From NCBI GenBank assembly GCA_030054195.1, contig JASGCJ010000001.1, positions 30,159-94,158 on the forward strand: a stretch of 64,000 nucleotides of DNA, in the 5' to 3' direction. This document shows, piece by piece, positions 18,539-27,668 of the stretch (the first letter of the stretch is position 1; the number at the start of each line of letters is the position of its first letter). The DNA comes from Minisyncoccota bacterium. GTDB lineage: Bacteria > Verrucomicrobiota > Verrucomicrobiia > Methylacidiphilales > Verrucolacustridaceae. A model generated the notes under the pieces. The model was not told the DNA's origin, did not search any database, and saw nothing but the letters and a program-made list of their open reading frames with translations. Both the position numbers and the translations under genes were made by a program.

Positions 18539-18893
18539 GATCACCTCGGCCCTGCAGCACCTTCCGGAGAGTCGCCGCACGCGACTCCCCCTCGAGCTTG
18601 GCATTGTTTTTGTATCCCCCAAAGAGAGCGGGCGACTACACCAAACCCACTTGCAGGATCCCTCACCTGCTGATGTTTTGGCCTTCCCCCACGGCGAAAT
18701 TGTCGTTTGCCCAGCCGTCGCCGCCTCACTCTGCCGAGGACACGGCCTGACGTTGCGAGAAGAGCTTCTCACATATATTCTTCACGGAATCCTCCATCTT
18801 ACTGGATTTCGAGACTCCACGCCCGCGGGTGCAGCCAATATGCGAAGGATGCAAACTCGTTTGCGTAAAATGACTAACATCTCGCGGAGCTAG
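18459..18893 (+). CDS. ybeY: endoribonuclease YbeY
   Basis: Metal-dependent RNase for 16S rRNA 3'-end maturation and ribosome quality control. I chose the GTG at 18459 because AAGGA lies 6 bases upstream; this gives 144 residues, the usual size. The conserved block is LHGILHLTGFRD. In the canonical H-x3-H-x5-H zinc motif the third histidine is replaced by Asp119 and the usual preceding Asp by Arg118; His109 and His113 remain. The position after phoH and pgpH supports the assignment. Confidence 0.88.
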   Translation: MATKPIHIHWNNRQRRHRLNLAYFRRKITSALQHLPESRRTRLPLELGIVFVSPKESGRLHQTHLQDPSPADVLAFPHGEIVVCPAVAASLCRGHGLTLREELLTYILHGILHLTGFRDSTPAGAANMRRMQTRLRKMTNISRS

Positions 18894-18928
18894 TACGATC
18901 GGGAAACGATCGTAACCCAGCTTATCCC

Positions 18929-19813
18929 CTACTGCCTGTTTCTTAACCAAAGGTTTGCCGAATCCACTTCCCGCGGATTCACAGCCCGCACCATCCTCAT
19001 AATTTCAAAAGTCCTCTCCACCCTTGCAAAGATTTCTGAGACTGGATCTCCATCCTCATCGATCAACTCAATCACCACCCGATGCCTCCCCTCCGCCAAG
19101 CCACCCCATGGATGCGGATCCCGCGTGCTCACAATCGTCTCAACCCCATTCATCACCGCCTTCACCCGGTACTTTCCCTTACCCATCGGGGCTTGGTGCG
19201 TCATGAAATCCAACCAAACCTTCCCCTCTGCATCAGGAATGGCAACCCCATCCATCGGCAGGTTGACCGTCAAATAAGGTCTATCCATAGGTTGAAAATT
19301 AGAAAAATCCTGTCTCCGCACATAAAAATCTACCCTCATCAAAGCCTCTGGGTTCGGCAACATCTTGCCATCGGGTTTCACCGCAAAGATCCGTAGGGTA
19401 TGTGCTCCTGGAGCTAATCCGCGCAAGATGACAGGTCGTAAAACATTCGTGTGCTCGATCGGAGAGCCGTTGTCCACAATCACATGCAAACGATGCTCAT
19501 CCTCACTTATGGTTAGGTTTTCAACTTGGACGAAAACATCCACTGTCTCCCATGGCATCACCTGCCCATCCTGCGGAGATTGGATTGTTACCTTAGGAGT
19601 CGTGGACAAAATTTGATCTAGAGCGGAACCCTTTTTCGTATCCACAGAGCCTGCCTTCCGCACCTCTTCCACAACAGGCTCCGCAGCTCGAACCTGCTCC
19701 CCCACAAGCTCTGCTTTGCGCACAGGTTCCTCACCGATTTGCGACTGCACAGTGCTGCCAAGCGCCCAAACGAACCAAAAAACGATTAATCTTTTTTGCA
19801 CAACCCAGATCAT
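18929..19813 (-). CDS. secreted protein of unknown function
   Basis: A 294-residue protein from the ATG at 19813, which gives a good signal peptide (MIWVVQKRLIVFWFVWALG, then SQ). An upstream ATG at 19879 would overlap the divergent glycosylase gene. After the signal comes a short degenerate repeat of the type EPVRKAELVGEQVRAAE. Then follow two beta-rich segments that look like Ig-like or CopC-like domains (VTIQSPQDGQVMPWETVDV; LTVNLPMDGVAIPDAEGKV). I do not recognise the family. It is probably periplasmic. Confidence 0.62.
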   Translation of the reverse strand: MIWVVQKRLIVFWFVWALGSTVQSQIGEEPVRKAELVGEQVRAAEPVVEEVRKAGSVDTKKGSALDQILSTTPKVTIQSPQDGQVMPWETVDVFVQVENLTISEDEHRLHVIVDNGSPIEHTNVLRPVILRGLAPGAHTLRIFAVKPDGKMLPNPEALMRVDFYVRRQDFSNFQPMDRPYLTVNLPMDGVAIPDAEGKVWLDFMTHQAPMGKGKYRVKAVMNGVETIVSTRDPHPWGGLAEGRHRVVIELIDEDGDPVSEIFARVERTFEIMRMVRAVNPREVDSANLWLRNRQ

Positions 19814-19855
19814 CCCACTTCTCCTCCATTCCGAAACCTTTAATCTTTTGAACCG

Positions 19856-20728
19856 ATGCCCTCCCTCAAACTTTCTCACCCTTTAGATCTATCCTCGACC
19901 CTCCTTGGCGGGCAAAGCTTCTCTTGGAATCCTCTTGATGACTCTACCTTCACGGGCTGGATCGAATCCCAACCCGTCCAACTCCACATCAGAGGTCAAT
20001 CCCTCCACTGGGATAACCCATCCCTCTCCCCTGCCCAGATCCAAAACTACTTCACCCTAGATCTTGATCTGCCATCCCTGCTTCAGCCTCAAATCTCGTC
20101 CGACGCTCACCTCCTCTCCGCTATGCAGAAATATCCAGGCCTGCGTCCCCTTCGCGAAGACCCTTGGGAGTGCCTTGCCAACTTTATCTGCTCCTCTCTC
20201 AAACAGATCGTCCAGATTCGCCAGATTCATGCCCGTTTGCGCCAGACCTTCGGAGGACCCGCAAACTCATTTCCTTCCGCCAACACTCTCGCTCAAGCGG
20301 GCGAATCAGCCCTTCGCTCCTGTGCTCTTGGCTATCGTGCTCGCCACCTTCTAGCCACGGCCAAACGAGTTGCCGCTCAACCCTCCCTGCTTGAGATCCC
20401 GCCTTCACTTTCAACCGCCCAAGCCGCAGCTCATCTCGAAACCTTGCCCGGAGTCGGACCAAAAATCTCACGTTGTGTTCTTTTATACGCGTATGGGCGC
20501 TGGGACTCCTTCCCCGTCGATGTTTGGGTCGATCGACTTCTTCGCCAACTATACTTCCCCAAAAAAAGAAAGGCCCTTCGCCTTGGCGACCTGGAAACCT
20601 GGTCGCACCAGAAGTTCGGCCCCCACCGCGGCATCGCTCAACTCCTCCTCTTTCACTGGTTTCGTCACCAGCCCAAAACATCCCCTGAGGGCCGTTCCAC
20701 TAGACCTCGACTACGCCGCAGTTCATAA
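19856..20728 (+). CDS. OGG1-like 8-oxoguanine / 3-methyladenine DNA glycosylase
   Basis: A base-excision repair glycosylase of the HhH-GPD superfamily, 290 residues. The N-terminal GGQSFSW is the OGG1 hallmark for 8-oxoguanine handling. The HhH motif LETLPGVGPKIS carries the catalytic lysine, and FPVDVWVDR carries the catalytic aspartate. OGG1 proper is typical of eukaryotes, with scattered bacterial copies. The C-terminal 10 codons overlap the convergent antiporter gene by 29 bases. Confidence 0.85.
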   Translation: MPSLKLSHPLDLSSTLLGGQSFSWNPLDDSTFTGWIESQPVQLHIRGQSLHWDNPSLSPAQIQNYFTLDLDLPSLLQPQISSDAHLLSAMQKYPGLRPLREDPWECLANFICSSLKQIVQIRQIHARLRQTFGGPANSFPSANTLAQAGESALRSCALGYRARHLLATAKRVAAQPSLLEIPPSLSTAQAAAHLETLPGVGPKISRCVLLYAYGRWDSFPVDVWVDRLLRQLYFPKKRKALRLGDLETWSHQKFGPHRGIAQLLLFHWFRHQPKTSPEGRSTRPRLRRSS

Positions 20729-22724
20729 AAAACTCGCTCGCCAATTCCAACTGCCCCTTCTCGCCAAAAACAAATAGTTCATCCCCTTCGAATAACCTCT
20801 CGTCAGGACCAGGCGAAACCGTGCTTCCCCCCGCCCTCTCAATCGCCACCACCACCACCCCGCTGACCTTTCGAAGACCCGTCTCTTTTAAAGACTGCCC
20901 AATCAAGCCTGAACCTCGACCCACCCGAAACGATCGTACCTGCGAATCCCCTGGCAAACGCACCTCCCCTGGATCCGGCGCTACGGCAAAGGTATCCCGA
21001 ATTGCGCTCTGCCCCTTAGCATACAGCTCCACAAGTTTTTTGCGACTCACCAACCCCACAGCCACAACCAAAGCCATTAAAATAGGAAACATTTTCCCTG
21101 ACGGCAGAAGCGGAGAACTGATCACCAGCAAATACACACCACCCAAGACAGCCCCCATTCCGCAAAAAAGAAATGTGGCCCATTTTCGGGCCGATCCCAC
21201 TTCCTCACGACTTCCTCGAGGAAAAATCAACTCCGAAACCAGCATTGCCAACGCATGATACTTTCGCAAAAAAGCCCAACCCACAGGCAAAGCCAAAAGA
21301 GCGCCACCCAGCCAAAAAAGCCCTCCCCCCCACCAAGCCAGCCGCACGGTTTCAGGCAATCTTTCTCGATAGCTATCCCAAAACGCTGCAGCTGCCAGAA
21401 TGGGAGCCGTCAACAAGGCAAGCTGAAGCCCTAACTGCCCTAATAGTTTTCGGATGAATTGCCGCGCTACATGGTGCCGATCTCCGGGTTCCGAACGCAT
21501 ACTCCGTAACCAACTCGGATAGAACCTCCAAAAATCAACCCACCAACGAGGCGCCTTTCGCTCCATCCAATCTGCCGACCCTTCCGACACCCGAATCAGA
21601 TAGGGGGTCGTCAAAGTCGTCACAGCCGAAACCATGACGGCCAACGAGTACAACCTTTGGCCCGTAACCCCTAGGCTCATTCCCAACCCAGCTAGAATAA
21701 AAGAAAACTCCCCAATCTGCGCCAAACTCATTCCCGCCCGAACCGCCGTGCGTAAATCCGCACCCCCCAACAACGCCCCGAACGTGCTGAAAATAATTTT
21801 CCCGATCACCACCACAAGCGCAATCAAACCTACCTCCGCCACCCCTCGGGGGGTCATCGCAAAGGTGATCAACATTCCAGATGAGGTAAAAAAGATCGCG
21901 CTAAAAAGGTCCCGCACGGGCGCCACCAACTTTTCGATTCGATTCACCTCTTTCACCTCCGCCAAAACCGCACCAATCAGAAAGGCCCCCAACGCCACGC
22001 TGAATCCTAACCGCTCTGCAAAAATGGCTCCTGCAAAGATCAGTCCCAAAACCGTAATGAGAAGAACCTCTTCCATCCGCGTCCGACTCGCCAACCGGAC
22101 CAACCCTGGTACCAGCAAAAATCCCCCCACCGCCACCGCCACAAAAAATGCGGCCAACTTCAGCAGAGTTTGGCCCGCCCCCAACCAACTCAACTCCCCC
22201 GTTGTTCCGAAACTCGTCAGCATCCCCATCATCGCAATGGCCAAAATATCTTCCACGATCAGAACACCGAAAATCAATCGGGCGAAACCGGGCCGCAAAA
22301 GCCCCATACTTTCTAAAACTTTGGCAATAATCGTTGTGGACGAAATGGATAGGATCGCCCCAAGAAAAATTGCATCCATCGTGCTCCACCCAAAAAGCCT
22401 TCCCATCCTCTCTCCTAAAAAGAACATTCCCGCGATCTCCACCACGGCCGTAACGATAGCCACACCTCCCACCTCTTTTAGTTTTCGAAAACTAAAATGG
22501 AGTCCGACGGAAAACATGAGAAGAATCACCCCCAACTCTGCCAAAGTCCGAATCTCCTCCTCGTTCACAACCAAACGAATCCATGGGTTGTTTGGCCCAA
22601 TCACTACCCCAGCTAAAATGTATCCCAAAACAACAGGTTGATTGAGCCTCTGGCAAATGACCGTTGCCACCGCAGCGGCAGTCATGATGAGGGCCAGGTC
22701 TTGAACCAGTTGCATTCCGTGCAT
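20700..22724 (-). CDS. CPA2-family cation:proton antiporter (KefB/KefC-like) with RCK-C domain
   Basis: A 674-residue membrane protein. The first 390 residues are the Na/H exchanger domain (LNQPVVLGYILAGVVIGP; SISSTTIIAKVLE; ALGAFLIGAVLAE). A linker with extra membrane helices follows. The last 80 residues are a TrkA-C (RCK_C) domain (LKETGLRKVSGVVVVAI; GPDERLFEGDELFVFG). No TrkA-N nucleotide-binding domain is visible, so ligand control would act through RCK-C only. Likely roles are K+ or Na+ exchange in pH or osmotic control. Confidence 0.92.
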   Translation of the reverse strand: MHGMQLVQDLALIMTAAAVATVICQRLNQPVVLGYILAGVVIGPNNPWIRLVVNEEEIRTLAELGVILLMFSVGLHFSFRKLKEVGGVAIVTAVVEIAGMFFLGERMGRLFGWSTMDAIFLGAILSISSTTIIAKVLESMGLLRPGFARLIFGVLIVEDILAIAMMGMLTSFGTTGELSWLGAGQTLLKLAAFFVAVAVGGFLLVPGLVRLASRTRMEEVLLITVLGLIFAGAIFAERLGFSVALGAFLIGAVLAEVKEVNRIEKLVAPVRDLFSAIFFTSSGMLITFAMTPRGVAEVGLIALVVVIGKIIFSTFGALLGGADLRTAVRAGMSLAQIGEFSFILAGLGMSLGVTGQRLYSLAVMVSAVTTLTTPYLIRVSEGSADWMERKAPRWWVDFWRFYPSWLRSMRSEPGDRHHVARQFIRKLLGQLGLQLALLTAPILAAAAFWDSYRERLPETVRLAWWGGGLFWLGGALLALPVGWAFLRKYHALAMLVSELIFPRGSREEVGSARKWATFLFCGMGAVLGGVYLLVISSPLLPSGKMFPILMALVVAVGLVSRKKLVELYAKGQSAIRDTFAVAPDPGEVRLPGDSQVRSFRVGRGSGLIGQSLKETGLRKVSGVVVVAIERAGGSTVSPGPDERLFEGDELFVFGEKGQLELASEFFMNCGVVEV

Positions 22725-22821
22725 GGATCGACTCTACCTCCCTGATTGAAAACTCAACCACTCTGTCGGGCCATGAAGCCTGCATTTTGACACCTGTCAC
22801 CTCACGTCATACTCTATCTCT

Positions 22822-23139
22822 ATGATCCAGTTAACCGATCGTGCGGCTTCTCAGATTCGGAATCTGACCTCGCAAGGTGATTCCAATCGGGGCCTTCGGC
22901 TTTTCGTTGAAAAAGGGGGATGCGCAGGCTCCTCCTATGGAATGGCTGTCACTCTTCCTGAACCAACCGACGAAAAAATAGACCAAAACGGCGCTCGTCT
23001 CTTTATTGCCGCAGAAAGTGCCCCCCTCCTTGAGGCATGTACTCTCGATTACGAAGACGAACTCACCCATACCGGCTTTAAAATCGTGAACCCCAAAGCG
23101 AAACAAACCTGCGGGTGCGGAACCTCCTTCGAGGCCTGA
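22822..23139 (+). CDS. IscA/ErpA/SufA-type iron-sulfur carrier
   Basis: A 105-residue HesB-like A-type carrier. The three conserved cysteines are Cys34 (KGGCAGSSYGM) and Cys97 with Cys99 (CGCGTSF). They bind an Fe-S cluster for transfer to apoproteins. No other isc or suf genes are in the window, so it may act as an ErpA-like end-stage carrier (inference). The next gene begins 3 bases after its stop. Confidence 0.92.
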   Translation: MIQLTDRAASQIRNLTSQGDSNRGLRLFVEKGGCAGSSYGMAVTLPEPTDEKIDQNGARLFIAAESAPLLEACTLDYEDELTHTGFKIVNPKAKQTCGCGTSFEA

Positions 23140-23142
23140 TTT

Positions 23143-23844
23143 TTGTCATCCCCTTGGACTCTGCGTGACGCACTTCGTCCCGGCCTACTTGCCGTCCGTC
23201 GATTTTACCGCGTTTTTCTTTTTTTTCAGGCCATCGCAATCGGTCTCTACTTTTCCTACTACCATATCCCTTCAGTCCAAGCATCGGTTGATATCTTCGC
23301 AAACTGGAAAGCCTCAGGCGGCATTTTTCTCTCTGCCCTGTTGACCGCTCTCGCGGGCACACTCTTGCCTGAATCTGTCCGAACCGTAGTTGGGCCAGAC
23401 CGAACCTGGTCTCCCGATCGGTTACGAAAGCTTGGCTGGAACTTTCTCTTTTTCGGGTTCAATGGACTCCTCGTGGATCTTTTTTACCTTCTCCAATCTT
23501 TTTTGTTTGGCGTCGGTGCAAAGTGGCAGGTCGTTCTTCCTAAAATCGCTTTCGATTTTTTCTGCTTTATTCCCTTTGTTGCTCTGCCCATGAGCGTCAG
23601 TTACTTTCTCTGGCTCGAACTTGGGTGGGGCCCCCTCCGCATCCTTCGGTCTTGGAACTGGCCCCTCTATCGGGACCGCGTACTTCCGCTCCTTTTTCCA
23701 GACTACATGTACTGGGGACCCATCCTTCTCTTTCTTTACGGTCTACCCATGAACCTACAGATTCCCTACTTTCTCTTGGCTTTTTCAGGCTGGAGCTTGG
23801 CATTCGTATTTATCGGATCTCACGGGTTGCCCGCGAAAGAATAA
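23143..23844 (+). CDS. integral membrane protein of unknown function
   Basis: A 233-residue protein with about five hydrophobic segments and many aromatic residues. The start codon is TTG at 23143, 3 bases after the preceding stop, so translation is probably coupled. The hydrophobic pattern and the ELGWGPLRILRSWNWPLYRDRVLP loop vaguely recall Mpv17/PMP22-like proteins, but I cannot support a family. It is followed after 50 bases by the peptide-transport operon. Confidence 0.55.
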   Translation: MSSPWTLRDALRPGLLAVRRFYRVFLFFQAIAIGLYFSYYHIPSVQASVDIFANWKASGGIFLSALLTALAGTLLPESVRTVVGPDRTWSPDRLRKLGWNFLFFGFNGLLVDLFYLLQSFLFGVGAKWQVVLPKIAFDFFCFIPFVALPMSVSYFLWLELGWGPLRILRSWNWPLYRDRVLPLLFPDYMYWGPILLFLYGLPMNLQIPYFLLAFSGWSLAFVFIGSHGLPAKE

Positions 23845-23894
23845 CACATCACTTCCACTTCCATTCATTTTCTGAACCTATAAGATTTCAATCT

Positions 23895-25661
23895 ATGCTT
23901 CGGCTCTGTTTTCTCCTGCCCTTACTGGCCACCGCTTTGTCCTCCTGCACTCCAAAATCCAAAGTAGCTCGAGAAAAACATCCCCTGCCCGCTGGAGTAG
24001 ACACCTCCAAGCACGAAATTGGTCGCCAAGGCGGTGTTTTTATCGACTCGACCCCTGGCGAACCCTCCACCTTCAATCCGCTCGTCTCAGAAGATGCAAC
24101 CTCCAGCGGATTCATCGGCCTCTTTCTCGACTCCCTCGTTCACAATAACCCCGTGACCCAAGAGGTTGAACCGGGCCTAGCCACACGCTGGGAAATCGCC
24201 GCGGACAACAAAACCTTCACCTTTCACCTCCGCCCAGGCGTTTGCTGGTCCGATGGTCACCCCTTTACCGCTGATGATGTGGTCTTCACCTTTCAAGCGA
24301 TCTATGACCCACGCTTCCCAAATCGTGCGGCCTTTGACCTCTCCGTTGATGGAAAGAAATTTACGATCGAGAAAATCGACGATCTCACCGTCCGCCTGAC
24401 CACTCCCGAAATCTACGCGCCTTTTTTGGAAACTGTCGGCGGCGTGGGGCTCCTGCCAAAGCATGAACTCGAATCAGCATTTCGGGACGGCTCACTCCTC
24501 AAAGCTTGGAATGTAAGTATCGCCCAAAAGGAGCCCCGTCGTCTTCTTGCCACAGGCCCTTTTCGACTTCGTTCCTACCAACCCGCCGAACGGATTGTCT
24601 TTGAAGCCAATCCGCACTTCTGGCGGGCTGACACGCAAGGGGTTCGGCTCCCCTACGTGGACTATCTGGTTACAAAACTCGTTAAAGATGCAAATGCCAG
24701 CACTCTGGCTTTTGCCACTGGGCAAACGGACGCCGAAGGCCTCTCACCCGACAATGTTGCTTGGATCGATCAATACGCAACTCGATACGGGTTTTCTGTT
24801 TTTAACCGCGGCCCCTCCCCAAATACGGGATTCATCTGGTTTAACCAAAACCCAGGAAAAGACGCCTCAGGCAAACCCTTCGTCCCCCCCCACAAGCTGG
24901 CTTGGTTCACCGACAGGCGCTTTCGCCAAGCCATATCCCATGGCATTGATCGGGAGGGACTCGTGCGCGGGGTTCTTTTTGGACGCGGCCAACCTCTTTG
25001 GGGCCCAGAAACCCCTGCAAACAAAAAGTGGTACAACCCAAATGTGACCCAGTACCCCTTTAATCCAGCCCGCTCCATGGAGCTTCTGACTCAATCTGGG
25101 TTCTCACTCGGCCCAGATCAGAAGCTGCGCGACCGCCTAGGAAATATTGTCGAATTCACCCTCAATACGAATCAGGAAAATCAACTTCGCGCTAATATGG
25201 CGACCGCGTTTAAGGAAAATATGCGTGACCTAGGTATTACAGTGAATCTCTCCTTCCTTGATTTTGGAACCTTAGTTGGAAAAATCCAAGACTCGTACGA
25301 CTACGAGGCGGGAATGCTAGGGCTGACAGGAGGCGGTGATCCCGCAGGCGGAATCTCGGTCTTTTCGTCCAAGGGTCGCCTCCATCAATGGCATCCAAAC
25401 CAAAAAATCCCAGCCACCCCTTGGGAAGCTCGTATCGATCAACTGATGTCCGACCAACTTCACACTCTCGATTATCCCACTCGGAAAAAATATTTCGATG
25501 AAGTCCAAAAGATTATGAGCGACGAAACCCCCTATATCTACCTTGTCACCGCGAACGCCTACGTCGGCTTAAAAGATCGCTGGAAAAACATCCGTATTCC
25601 CCCTCTCGGCTCTTTAGTCTGGAATCTAGATGAACTTTGGACCCCACTCATTACCCCATGA
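23895..25661 (+). CDS. peptide ABC transporter substrate-binding lipoprotein (family 5)
   Basis: A 588-residue extracytoplasmic solute-binding protein of the DppA/OppA type. The ATG at 23895 gives a lipoprotein signal with lipobox ALSSC. An open frame upstream has no signal sequence and overlaps the previous gene. The family signature GLATRWEIAADNKTFTFHLR and WSDGHPFTADDVVFTFQ is clear. It opens a five-gene operon (binding protein, two permeases, two ATPases) and overlaps the first permease as ATGA. The substrate is unknown, most likely oligopeptides. Confidence 0.93.
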   Translation: MLRLCFLLPLLATALSSCTPKSKVAREKHPLPAGVDTSKHEIGRQGGVFIDSTPGEPSTFNPLVSEDATSSGFIGLFLDSLVHNNPVTQEVEPGLATRWEIAADNKTFTFHLRPGVCWSDGHPFTADDVVFTFQAIYDPRFPNRAAFDLSVDGKKFTIEKIDDLTVRLTTPEIYAPFLETVGGVGLLPKHELESAFRDGSLLKAWNVSIAQKEPRRLLATGPFRLRSYQPAERIVFEANPHFWRADTQGVRLPYVDYLVTKLVKDANASTLAFATGQTDAEGLSPDNVAWIDQYATRYGFSVFNRGPSPNTGFIWFNQNPGKDASGKPFVPPHKLAWFTDRRFRQAISHGIDREGLVRGVLFGRGQPLWGPETPANKKWYNPNVTQYPFNPARSMELLTQSGFSLGPDQKLRDRLGNIVEFTLNTNQENQLRANMATAFKENMRDLGITVNLSFLDFGTLVGKIQDSYDYEAGMLGLTGGGDPAGGISVFSSKGRLHQWHPNQKIPATPWEARIDQLMSDQLHTLDYPTRKKYFDEVQKIMSDETPYIYLVTANAYVGLKDRWKNIRIPPLGSLVWNLDELWTPLITP

Positions 25662-26626
25662 CGCTCTTCATTCTCCGACGCTTGCTCGCCCTCCTGCCCA
25701 TGCTTTTTGCAGTGACCCTGTTGGTCTTTGCGCTCATGAGTCTTGCTCCTGGCGATTTCCTGACACCTGTAAAAGCCCAACGCGATATTAACCCGGCCCT
25801 AATCGCGGAGTTGCAAAAATCCTTTGGCTTGGATCGTCCGTGGTATGAACAGTACGCACTTTGGCTGGGAAATGTCCTGCATCTCGATTTTGGTTACTCC
25901 TGGACCTACAAGGTTCCCGTAGCACAACTCATCGCCCAACGTGCTCCAGCCACCCTTCTCCTCAGTCTTACCTCCCTCCTTCTCGCGTGGACGCTGGCCA
26001 TTCCTCTGGCTGTCCTCGCCGCCGCACGCCCAGGGGGATGGATCGATCGTATCACCTCTGCCGCTGCCTACTTTGCTTTGGCCATTCCCGAATTCTTTCT
26101 TGCCCTGCTTGCCGTTTGGATGGCCGCCCGAACAGGTTGGTTTCCTATCGGTGGTCTGACCTCTCTCGATCACGACTTCCTTTCTCCCTCCTCACAGCTT
26201 CTCGATATCGCTTACCATCTGATTCTTCCCACACTCGTTCTTGGGCTCGGAGGAGTCGCCGGCACTCTCCGAGTTCTTCGTGCGAATGTGCTCGATGTCC
26301 TTCAAGCCGAATATGTCACTGCCGCCCGAGCCAAAGGTCTTCCTGAAAAAGTTGTTCTTTTTCGCCATGTCCTCCGCAACGCCCTCAATCCCTTACTGAG
26401 CACGATTGGCTACGCCTTCGCAGGCCTTCTCAGTGGATCACTACTCGTTGAAAACGTCATGAACTACCCCGGCCTTGGCCGACTCGTGTATGAGGCCTTT
26501 ATCCGCGAAGATCAATTTGTCGTTCTCGGATCTGTTGTCGTGGGTTGCTCTCTTCTGATCATCGGAAATCTATTATCCGATCTTGCTCTTGCTTGGTCCG
26601 ACCCAAGGGTTCGTTATGGCCGCTGA
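25658..26626 (+). CDS. peptide ABC transporter permease (DppB type)
   Basis: A 322-residue inner-membrane permease. The start MTLFILRRLLALLP and the APGDF segment near residue 40 are typical of DppB/OppB. The EAA loop region is AEYVTAARAKGLPEKVVLFRHVLRNAL. The ATG at 25658 overlaps the preceding stop (ATGA), which fixes the start. It overlaps the next gene by 11 bases. Confidence 0.95.
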   Translation: MTLFILRRLLALLPMLFAVTLLVFALMSLAPGDFLTPVKAQRDINPALIAELQKSFGLDRPWYEQYALWLGNVLHLDFGYSWTYKVPVAQLIAQRAPATLLLSLTSLLLAWTLAIPLAVLAAARPGGWIDRITSAAAYFALAIPEFFLALLAVWMAARTGWFPIGGLTSLDHDFLSPSSQLLDIAYHLILPTLVLGLGGVAGTLRVLRANVLDVLQAEYVTAARAKGLPEKVVLFRHVLRNALNPLLSTIGYAFAGLLSGSLLVENVMNYPGLGRLVYEAFIREDQFVVLGSVVVGCSLLIIGNLLSDLALAWSDPRVRYGR

Positions 26627-27668
26627 CATTGTGCGGGCTCTTCTTCGTCGCCCTGCGGGCTTGATCTCTGCCTGTCTCCTTATCCTTTTATATGGGGCCG
26701 CACTTTTCGCCCCGTTCCTCTCTCCATCAATTCCCTCTGCACAGAATCTTCAGCGCACATATCATCCACCCACCGCACTCATCTGGCAAAATGGTCGCCT
26801 TTGTGTCCAGCGCTACAAGCTGGTGGATCCCTCCACGGCCTCGTATCAACCTCTACCCGACGAAGCCATCCCGTTACAATGGTTCTCAAAAGGCGTTTCG
26901 TATAAATTTTTAGGCCTGATCCCTGCCGATCGTCATCTTTTTACCATCCCAACTTCTGATCCCATTTATCTACTAGGCAGTGATGCCACAGGCCGCGATG
27001 TGTTCACCCGACTCCTCTATGGGGCGGGGATCTCCTTAAGCATCGGCCTGATCGGGGTCGCCTTGACCAGTTTCCTGGGACTAACCATCGGGGGTCTTGC
27101 GGGTTATCTGGGGGGCTGGCCCGATACTCTTGCCATGCGCCTGACCGAATTCCTCATGGCTGTTCCTGGTCTCTATCTCCTTCTCGCCCTGCGTGCCGCT
27201 CTCTCTTCGCGGTTCCCCTCTGATGCCACCTTCCTACTCATCGTGGTAATTCTTTCCGCTCTGGGTTGGGCAGGCACTGCGCGAGTCGTCCGAGGCCTTG
27301 TTCTCTCACTCCGTGAGCGCCCCTTCATCTTAGCCGCAAATATTTTGGGTCAACGCCCTTGGACGATTCTCTTTCGACATCTTCTTCCGAATACGTTCAG
27401 CTACCTCATCGTCGCCGCCACTCTCAGCGTCCCCGGCTACATCCTGGGCGAAGCCGCCCTCAGCTTCCTCGGCTTGGGAATTCAGGAACCGGCCTCTTCT
27501 TGGGGTCTGATGCTCGGCCAAGCCCAAGACATTAAGATTTTTATGCTCAACTTCTGGTGGCTGCTTACCCCAGGACTTGCCATCATCCTGACTGTGATCG
27601 CTTTCAACCTTCTCGGCGACGCCCTGCGCGATGCCGTAGATCCAAAATTTAGGCTCCCTGGACGATGA
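26616..27668 (+). CDS. peptide ABC transporter permease (DppC type) with enlarged first periplasmic loop
   Basis: A 350-residue partner permease. After the first membrane segment (about residues 15-33) there is a periplasmic stretch of about 90 residues before the LGSDATGRDVFTRLLYG motif that opens the permease domain; the usual DppC loop is shorter. The FLGLGIQEPASSWGLML segment near the C-terminus is typical. The start overlaps the first permease by 11 bases and the stop overlaps the ATPase start (ATGA). Confidence 0.93.
   Translation: MAADIVRALLRRPAGLISACLLILLYGAALFAPFLSPSIPSAQNLQRTYHPPTALIWQNGRLCVQRYKLVDPSTASYQPLPDEAIPLQWFSKGVSYKFLGLIPADRHLFTIPTSDPIYLLGSDATGRDVFTRLLYGAGISLSIGLIGVALTSFLGLTIGGLAGYLGGWPDTLAMRLTEFLMAVPGLYLLLALRAALSSRFPSDATFLLIVVILSALGWAGTARVVRGLVLSLRERPFILAANILGQRPWTILFRHLLPNTFSYLIVAATLSVPGYILGEAALSFLGLGIQEPASSWGLMLGQAQDIKIFMLNFWWLLTPGLAIILTVIAFNLLGDALRDAVDPKFRLPGR

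Noticed and set aside
21634-22641. 335-residue plus-strand open frame opposite the CPA2 antiporter
   Set aside because: Composition is Ile/Pro/Thr/Asn/Ala low-complexity with no domain; it is antisense to a well-supported antiporter.
23625-23894. N-terminal extension of the peptide-binding protein
   Set aside because: It overlaps the preceding membrane protein gene and precedes a good lipoprotein signal that begins at 23895.
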